The notes under the pieces are model-generated. The model worked only from the letters and a program-made list of their open reading frames with translations. It was not told the DNA's origin and made no database searches. 11,220 nt of DNA from contig JADGJH010000790.1 of NCBI GenBank assembly GCA_027596945.1, positions 3,194 through 14,413 of the forward strand. The letters are read 5' to 3'. This document shows, piece after piece, positions 1 to 6,700 of this stretch. A program made the translations under genes and the position numbers. Source of the DNA: Physocladia obscura (lineage: Eukaryota > Chytridiomycota > Chytridiomycetes > Chytridiales > Chytriomycetaceae). Numbering within the stretch: the first letter of the stretch is position 1; every line of letters begins with the position of its first letter.

Positions 1-32
1 TATTTCATTTTATAAACAATCAAAATAAATAT

Positions 33-38
33 TTTATT
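33..38 (-). terminator. Polyadenylation signal AATAAA (minus strand) for the CBM18 gene
   Basis: The plus strand reads TTTATT, which is AATAAA on the minus strand, about 71 nt past the TAA stop at 110-112. The position fits the 3' UTR of the minus-strand gene. The surrounding DNA is very AT-rich, so the match is only moderately informative. Confidence 0.45.
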
Positions 39-73
39 CGAATTTTCCTTTTTAAAACTAAACGAAATTCCCC

Positions 74-111
74 AAAAAAAAAAAAAAAAAAGACGTTTCC
101 CTTTTTTTTTT
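74..111. repeat. A18 and T10 homopolymers just past the CBM18 stop codon
   Basis: Eighteen A (74-91) and ten T (102-111) lie immediately 3' of the minus-strand gene's coding end. The last two T fall inside the TAA stop as read on the minus strand. Such runs are common in this AT-rich genome and are prone to length error. Confidence 0.8.
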
Positions 112-3100
112 AACACGAAACAACAGCCAAAGAGCCATAGCAATGTTGTCCCGTAGGACATGAAGCATCAGTTAAATCCACACAAGAAGTTCCGCATTTT
201 CCATTCGCGTCCGCCCATGTCAACCCACACCTGTTTGAACACGGCGAGGTGCTCAATGCAGCATAACATGCCTGTCCCGATGCTGTGCATGGACCGTTGT
301 CTTGACACGCGGTTCCACATTTTCCGTTTGCGTCTGCCCATGAAAGGCCACAACGAGATGTCGGGTACCCAGAAGTCGTTGCCACTGTGGCTGTTATTGT
401 CGCTGTAGTAGCAGTAGTAGTAGTAGTAGTTGTTGTTATGGTAGTAAGAGTTGTATTTGATCCACTGCAAGGAGTCGTGCTCAGTGCAGCATAACATTGC
501 TGGCTAGATGCTGTGCATGGGCCGTTGTCTTGACAGGCGATTCCACATTTTCCGTTTGCGTCTGCCCATGAAAGACCACAACGAGATGTCGGGTACCCAG
601 AAGTCGTTGTCACTGTGGCTGTTGTCGTTGTTGTTGTTGTTGTTGTTTTTGTTGTGGTCGTTGTAGTTGTTGATGTTGTGGTAGTAAGTGTCGTATTTGA
701 TCCACTGCAAGGAGACGTGCTCAGTGCAGCATAGCATTGCTGGCCAGATGCTGTGCATGGGCCGTTGTCTTGACAGGTAATTCCACATTTTCCGTTCGCA
801 TCCGCCCATGAAAGGCCGCATCGTGAAGTGGAAATTCCAGAAGTTGCTGTTGAGGAGCTTGAACTTGTCGCAGGTATCGTTATCGTTGTAGTTGCTATGG
901 AAGTGATTGTTGTATTTGAGGCAGGCGTATAGCATCCCGAGCTGTCTGGTTGACCCCACGTTGAATTGTTCGAGCAAAATGCCAAAATATTTCCGGCGAG
1001 TGGAGGGGTACATGGCTTTGTTCCATTTTGACCAATAGGAGTTGCTCCAAATCCGTTTGCTGCTGCACAAACAATTCCAACACAACCAGTCGAGTCTGTT
1101 TCCCAAATTCCAGTCGCGGAACATATGGCAACAACCTGCCCGCTAGAACCAGCGGCACAAGGAACAGTGATATTGTTGCCAACTGTTCCGCTCGGAAGTC
1201 CAGTAACATTGGAAGCAGGACAGGTCGCTTTGAAAAGCATGGATACACAACCAGTGGAATTGAGAGCTGACCAAACACCGCTGCTGGAACACGTAGCTGT
1301 CTGCATGCCGGTTTTTCCAATTGGACATGGAGCTGATGCAGATAATCCGGCAACCGTGATTGGGAAATTATTTGCAGCTGAACATGTTACAAGTGCTGTA
1401 CTGTTGGTGCAACTTGTTGAGTCAATAGGACCCCATCCTTGATCCGTGCAGTAACGAAGTTTACTTGCCATGGCTGGGGCACCATTATTTGTACACGGAG
1501 CGGCTGCAAGATTTGGGCTTGTAGTTGCGTTGAATCCATTATCTTGCGGACAAACAACGGGATCTGGCCAACTTCCGAAAGTACAATTACTTTGATCCAC
1601 AAATCCCCATGTACCGTCAGACAAACATTCAGCCGAAACGGTTCCAACAAATCCCATCGGGCAGTTACCAATAGTAACAGTGTTTCCAATTGTGTTTGGA
1701 AGCACAACTCCGAGAGTTTGATTCGACTGGCTGCCCGGACACGATGGAACAATGGGCCAAGTACAGGCGCCGTAGTCGCCCTGGCAGGCGGCGCTGGAGC
1801 AAGCATCAGCAGTTTTGAGGCACTGGCCGTTCGCCGAGCAACACGAGGTAGAATTGCACGAAGTCAAGTTTTGTGACGTGGAGCCGCAGACTGGGTGGGA
1901 AAGAGATAAGTTGGAAGGAGAAATGCATAAAAACATATATAAATACCAGCAGTTGGATCAAAAGATCGGCCGCATACGCCAAACCCAGTCTGGCAAAATC
2001 CAGTAGCACAGGAGTCAATATTTGTTCCGCATTGTCCATTCACTCCGCAACATTGTCCGGAGGGACATGATGTATGATTCGCAGAGTAAATCCCGCAAAC
2101 TATCAATCCATTTGTTTAACAAGTGTTGTATGCATAGAATACGAAACCAGTATCTTACCGTGAGTTGGATCAACGGCTGGGTTGCAATTTCCAAATCCTT
2201 GCTGACATCCTCCGGTGAAGTTGAGACCTGGCGCGGGAGTAAAGCACGAACTGAACAAAAAGATAAGTAAAATAGTGGAAAACAAGAATGCAATCAAAAA
2301 ACCTCGCATCCGTTCCGCACTGGCCGTTTGAGTTACAGCATCCTACCGAGCCGCATGAACTTAAAAGTGGAGATGTGGCACCACAGACAGTGTTTGCCGT
2401 AACTGTGCGGTTGCAAGTGCCATATCCGTAAAGACATCCGGACCCAAACCAGCCTGGAACAGCAGCGCCGCATTCTTTTGTCGTAGAGCCACATGTTCCA
2501 GCAGCAGAACAACACAATCCAGATCCGCAAGTCGTGTTCCCAGGAGAGTTCGGCCCACATTGAGGATCTATTTTTTTTTTGAGTCAGTAAGCAAAAAAAC
2601 AAAAAATCAAACAAAAAATCTCACAGTATCTGAGAGAAATAATTTTTGAAAAAAAAAAATTAGCAAGTATTAGTGAAATAGTTACACGCACAAACTTTGC
2701 AACAAAATTTTCAACGTTATTCACACCGCAGGATAAACTATTCCGAGACAAGGTTAAACTAGTCTCGAATAATTTCAGAAAAGGAAAAAAAACCTTGCAG
2801 CAGACAGCATGTTAGTGCCTGTGTCATCAGCTGTGGAAAGCTGGTACATATATGCTAGAGAACATTGCGAGCACAAAGCCGAAGAAGAAAGATTCATGAA
2901 ATCCGGTTGAGTGAAGTTTGTCAGATCAGGAAAACCAGGGTAGCTGGCCGCACACAAATTTCCAGAAACATCAGTGATACATGGAATGTTCAGCGACATT
3001 TTAATACGATTAATACTGAATCCAAAAAAAAAAAAAATTAGGAAAGAAAGTTAATCACGAAGTAACACTCACAAGGCCGAAATTGGCGTTGCCCCGACAA

Positions 3101-3459
3101 CGACGGTGGATGCGCAGCTTGATGAGACTGACGAAATCCATTGCTTGACCGACGTACGACACGGTGAATTAGAGCTGCAAAAGGATGTCCAATTTGAGAT
3201 TGAAGGTAGGAACACATCTGTATCTTGCCACATCTGCATCTCCCACGAATTGCAACCAACAAGCTGTGTTTGAAGAGCAGTGTTGCAAGCACCAACAGGA
3301 AACTGAAATGAAACAAAAACATGAGATACTGTGATATTACACTGATTGAATTAATACCTGCAGGATTGAAAGAGTTCCATTATCGACCATCACAAAATCG
3401 GCTACGACTGAACCTGCCAACACGCATAGTTGGGCCAATGTCCTTAACGTCACTTTCAT
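110..3459 (-). CDS. Secreted multi-CBM18 chitin-binding protein with sushi-like and six-Cys repeats (8 exons, ~949 aa)
   Basis: The exon model on the minus strand, 5' to 3', is 3459-3358, 3302-3073, 3015-2794, 2629-2625, 2567-2303, 2250-2159, 2099-1947 and 1890-110. It sums to 2,850 nt with an open frame. Residues 1-20 are a signal peptide (MKVTLRTLAQ start, hydrophobic core, SVVA end). Residues 21-185 are a Cys-rich domain I cannot name. Four hevein-like CBM18 modules follow (about 190-235, 246-297, 306-349, 357-399), each with the CC-S/N-x-x-G-x-C core. About 405-685 hold five C...GxW...C repeats resembling sushi/CCP modules. The rest is a Ser/Thr-rich linker and four CGLSWADANGKCG-type modules. 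Many N-x-S/T sites and Thr runs suggest glycosylation. No catalytic domain is seen, so the likely role is binding chitin outside the cell (inference). The start is chosen because its exon alone supplies a signal peptide and splices in phase. The ATG at 3322 would read out of frame with the Cys-rich exon. Confidence 0.85.
397..450 (-). repeat. Triplet repeat coding a Thr-rich linker (between modules 2 and 3)
   Basis: The plus strand shows runs of GTA/GTT/GTC triplets, read on the minus strand as ACN threonine codons, lying between the second and third six-Cys modules. Such tracts change length by slippage in whole codons, so they should vary between strains. They are likely O-glycosylated spacers. 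Confidence 0.75.
605..690 (-). repeat. Triplet repeat coding a Thr-rich linker (between modules 1 and 2)
   Basis: This second ACN-triplet tract has the same character and orientation, with the longest uninterrupted run of GTT triplets on the plus strand. It encodes roughly 25 residues that are mostly threonine between the first and second six-Cys modules. Confidence 0.75.
914..1747 (-). other. Five sushi/CCP-like repeats in the CBM18 protein
   Basis: Within the last large exon, five units end in a shared pattern: small residue-x-C-x4-G-x-W-x(5-7)-C (for example AECLSDGTWGFVDQSNC and ATCSSSGVWSALNSTGC). Each is preceded by a PC or NC about 10-20 residues earlier. This matches the C-terminal half of sushi/CCP domains by eye. 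Sequence identity between units is low, so they are older than the six-Cys duplicates. Assignment to Pfam sushi is not tested. Confidence 0.6.
1765..2567 (-). other. CBM18 array (four hevein-like modules)
   Basis: The modules are encoded by exon 2567-2303 (first module and start of the second), exon 2250-2159 (rest of the second), exon 2099-1947 (third) and the 5' part of the last exon (fourth). Each has a CC-x-x-x-G-x-C core, as in GLCCSAAGTCG, GCCNSNGQCG, QCCGVNGQCG and SCCSANGQC. CBM18 binds N-acetylglucosamine polymers. The third module sits alone in an exon with phase-1 introns on both sides. Confidence 0.85.
2625..2629 (-). other. Predicted 5-nt microexon of the CBM18 gene
   Basis: The upstream exon (3015-2794) ends with two bases of a codon, and the CBM18 exon starting at 2567 must be entered with one base pending. 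Direct splicing puts the CBM18 out of frame. The five bases ATACT at 2629-2625 are preceded by a pyrimidine-rich TTTCTCTCAG acceptor and followed by a GTGAGA donor. Including them restores the frame and gives Arg-Tyr-Tyr-Pro just before the first CBM18 cysteine. The following 57-nt intron has an ACTGAC branch-like site. This is inferred from phase and splice signals only. Confidence 0.6.
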
Positions 3460-3550
3460 CAGAATTTTTTTTGATTTTTACTATTCTAAGTTCGATTTTT
3501 TTTTCCAATAAGAAATTTTCATTTTGAATTAATTTTTTTTTCTGTGAAGC

Positions 3551-3579
3551 TGTTCCTTGTTTGATTCAGCAAAGGAACA
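3551..3579. promoter_or_regulatory. Dyad TGTTCCTT-N13-AAGGAACA in the divergent promoter
   Basis: Perfect 8-bp inverted arms at 3551-3558 and 3572-3579, with a 13-nt spacer, sit roughly in the first third of the intergenic region as seen from the minus-strand gene. A dyad could bind a dimeric regulator, but an arm of this length can arise by chance. No factor is assigned. Confidence 0.25.
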
Positions 3580-3703
3580 ATAGTACAGGATTCTGAGAAA
3601 GCAACATACTTTCAAAATGAATGCAAAAAGTATCGGTTGCTGCAAAAGATCTCTGCTATTAGATATGATTTAATATCAGTACTTAATCTACTACAAGATC
3701 TGA

Positions 3704-3709
3704 CACGTG
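3704..3709. promoter_or_regulatory. E-box-type palindrome CACGTG
   Basis: A CACGTG hexamer lies 82 bp upstream of the plus-strand start codon. In fungi this core is bound by bHLH factors such as Pho4- and Cbf1-type proteins. A single hexamer is weak evidence, and its use here is unproven. Confidence 0.2.
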
Positions 3710-3791
3710 ACAGAATAATTTTCATTTAACATGCAGCACATGATTTGGATCAAAATTTAAAACTTACAAGATAATTTTTGAAGAACCGAAA

Positions 3792-6700
3792 ATGTTTGCA
3801 CCGCTGGTTGGGCTGCTTCTTCTGCTGGTTGCCGTGAAAGGGCAAATAGCTGCGGCGGCGACTTGCAACACTGCAACACTCACCGTTTCATGCTGGTGAG
3901 ATATTTGCTTGGCTTTTCATTGGCGAAACTGACTCTATGCTGTTTCCAAGGAATGTTGCACAAGCGAACGGACTAACAGTCGCTCAGCTGCAGCAATACA
4001 ACCCGTCTCTCGACTGCAACACTGCGATTCCCGGCACAGTTGTTTGTGTGGGAACAGGCGAACATCCGGCACAAAAAGTTTCTCGGGCCGTAGCTACTTC
4101 CTATTGCAAAAATGTTACTATTGCCCAGGGCAATACTTGCTCTGATATTGCTTCTCAAAACAGTATTACTCTTGCACAACTCGAGGTTGTTTTCAAATTT
4201 TTCTGTTGTTCCAAACTGACAAGTTTTCCTCACCAGCAATACAACCCCAATACGGACTGCACCAAACTTATCGTCGGCAACCGTCTTTGTGTAACTTCTG
4301 GAACTCTTCCTCCGCCATGGCTCCCACCTGCAAATGCGAACGGAACATGCAGCTATATTGTTGTCCAACAAAACGAGCAATGTTCCGATTTACCGGCTGC
4401 GTGCAATCTGTCTCAGGAATCATTTAATTATGCAAACCCCACCCTTAATTGTTCAACTCTTCAGCCCATGCAGGCCGCTTGTTGCAGCGCAGGAACGAAA
4501 CCTAACCGTGCTCCAAACCCCTATTCAAACGGTACTTGTTTCTGGCATCGCGTTGTGGCAAATGATTCTTGCTCCTTACTCGCGAACGAATACGATTTAA
4601 CAAACGCCAAGATTGAGTCTTTCAATCAGCAAACGGTTGGTTTTCTGTTTTTATTTACTTATTTTCGGTTTTGATTTATTCTGGTTCAGTGGCAATGGAA
4701 AGGATGTGGAGATGTTCAAATCGGCGGAAAAGTATGCCTATCCACTGGAACTCCTCCGCTGCCGGACGTAGACCCTACTGCCCAATGCGGTCTAGCCAGT
4801 GCTGGCAACGTAACCTGCCCCTTGAATGCCTGCTGCAGCAAATGGGGCTGGTGTGGGATGACAGAAGATTACTGTACCCAAAACACTACCGCTCCTCCAG
4901 GTAACGGTTGCCAAACAAACTGCGGTATGGAAGCACCACCTGCGATGAAAGTTTGCGGTAAGTTTTCTTGGAAAAATTGTGAATTTGCTGAAGTTTTGTT
5001 TGCCAGATAATGTAATGAAGATCGCTGTTGGTTACTACGAAGGCTGGGCAGAAACGCGACGATGCATGAAATACTCTCCAGAAGATATCAATCCATTTCA
5101 ATGGACTCACATTCATTGTGAGTTTGGCCCATTCTCTCTCTTATTATTATTATTTAATTTTTTTTTTTTTTTCCCCTTCCAGTTGCATTTGGCGTGATTG
5201 ATACCAACCTGCAGTGCAATTTCGGGAACAGCACTTTCGACCTCAATCAAGTTCAACGCTTGGTATCATTGAAACAGCAAAATCCGGCACTGAAGATAAT
5301 TTTTTCGATTGGTGGTTGGGCATTCCAGGTGATTTTATTCATAATTTTTCTCCAATATTTAATATCCTTGATAGAATCCTGGGCCAACCGTTGATCGGTT
5401 TAAAAATATGGTCGCGACACAGGCTTCTCGCGCCACCTTCATTCAATCGGCAGTTTCCTTTTTGAGCGCTAATAATCTTGATGGACTTGATTTTGACTGG
5501 TAAGAAGCTTTCCAACCCGTAAAAGGCGTTTTTTTTTTTGCTTACCTTTTTCAATTGTTCAGGGAATATCCAACGACCTCTGATCGTGATGGTCTTGCGT
5601 CTGACAAAGGCAATTACCTTTCACTTGTCCAAGAGATGCGTGCTGCATTTGGCACCAAGTATTCACTTTCCATTGCTGCCCCTGCTGGTTTTTGGTATCT
5701 TCAAGGCTTCGATATTGCAAAAATGGCACCGTCTTTGGACTACATAGTTTACATGACCTATGATCTCCACGGAAATTGGGATTACAGTATTAAGTCGCTT
5801 GGTCCATGGCTGGTATGCGATTACAACATATTATCGCAATTTAACCAACTTTAACTTCAGAATGCACACAACAATATGACTGAAATTTCTGCGAGTTTAA
5901 CAATGATTCAAAAAGCTGGTGTTCCCAGCAACAAGATCTTATTGGGAATAGGTCTGTTTTTGTTGTTTATAAGACTAATTTTAATTCTATGAGAAAGGTT
6001 TCTATGGGCGTTCGTTTCTTCAAACGGATCCAAACTGTTCTACGGCTGGTATTTGCACTTTCCAAAATCCAGGTAGCATCGATCCGACTATTGATAATTA
6101 CGTGAACACTGCAACTCCGGGTGCTTGCACCCAAACTGGGGGTGTTCTTGCCTTTTTTGAGATTGAACAAATTCGAAAGTTATCGTCAACAGTACGCTCA
6201 ACTTACTTCGACCCAAAAGCTCTGACTAATATTATGTAAGCGTTAATTATTCCCCATACAAGCCGAAAAATAATATGGATTTTGTAGGACGTATAATTCA
6301 AATGATTGGGTATTTTTGAGTTCTTTACTTTTCAAATTTCTCATTCAATTTTACTTTAGATTGCTTTTGAAGATCAAAACACTTTAGCTTTAAAAATCGC
6401 ACAAGCTACGAGCCTATGTTTGGGTGGAGTTATCGTTTGGTCGATTGACCAAGATGACGCTGAAAACTCAATGGCTGGAATTTTATCCAATGTCGGCGGT
6501 TTGAGTCCGTTTAATCTGACGGATATTGACGGTAATAGATTTGTCGAATTAATGCTTATGGTATATTTATTGTATCCATTTCAGATATAATCGATGACTA
6601 CACCAATCTCGGCTATTTGCCAGACACCTTTTTTAACGACGTGGTGACAAGAACAGGAGCAATTATCACGCAACGGCAACTAACTGTTCAATTAAGCTTT

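Larger units (their letters stand above)
113..823 (-). repeat. Four tandem copies of a six-Cys module (CGLSWADANGKCG type)
   Basis: The modules lie at 823-707, 583-467, 355-239 and 232-113. Each carries the pattern C-x10-C-x3-C-x(5-7)-C-x5-C-x(7-8)-C, so three disulfides are likely. The first three are nearly identical in DNA, which implies recent duplication; the last copy has diverged. Units 1-3 are joined by Thr-rich linkers, while copies 3 and 4 are almost contiguous. Similar CGxSWxDAxxxCG modules occur at the ends of secreted proteins in chytrids and some other microbial eukaryotes (recalled, not searched). Their ligand is not known to me. Confidence 0.85.
3460..3791. promoter_or_regulatory. 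Shared divergent promoter region between the two chitin-related genes
   Basis: These 332 bp separate the two divergent start codons (3459 on minus, 3792 on plus), so both promoters and both 5' UTRs must lie here or overlap the genes. The stretch is AT-rich with T runs near the minus-strand start. It holds a dyad (arms 3551-3558 and 3572-3579) and a CACGTG at 3704-3709. I see no convincing TATA box and no coding exon in it. Co-expression of the pair is an inference from the layout. Confidence 0.6.

Noticed and set aside
397..915. CRISPR-like spacing of the repeats near the left end
   Set aside because: The repeats are protein-coding cysteine modules with Thr-codon microsatellite linkers in a eukaryotic gene.
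895..1353. Long antisense and alternate-frame open stretches across the CBM18 gene (for example 895-1353, 1387-1806, 1439-1876)
   Set aside because: They are shadows of the repeat-rich coding exon. They lack the cysteine patterns, splice continuity and signal peptide of the main frame.
3038..3322. Start codon at 3322 on the minus strand with a hydrophobic leader
   Set aside because: It looks like a signal peptide, but its frame is not that of the Cys-rich exon. The leader is the intron tail ending TTTCAG, and the 3459 start splices in phase.
4186..4236. Continuous open frame through this 51-nt segment of the chitinase gene
   Set aside because: It is an in-frame intron with donor, CTGAC branch site and CACCAG acceptor. 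It interrupts a LysM motif that is restored when the segment is removed.
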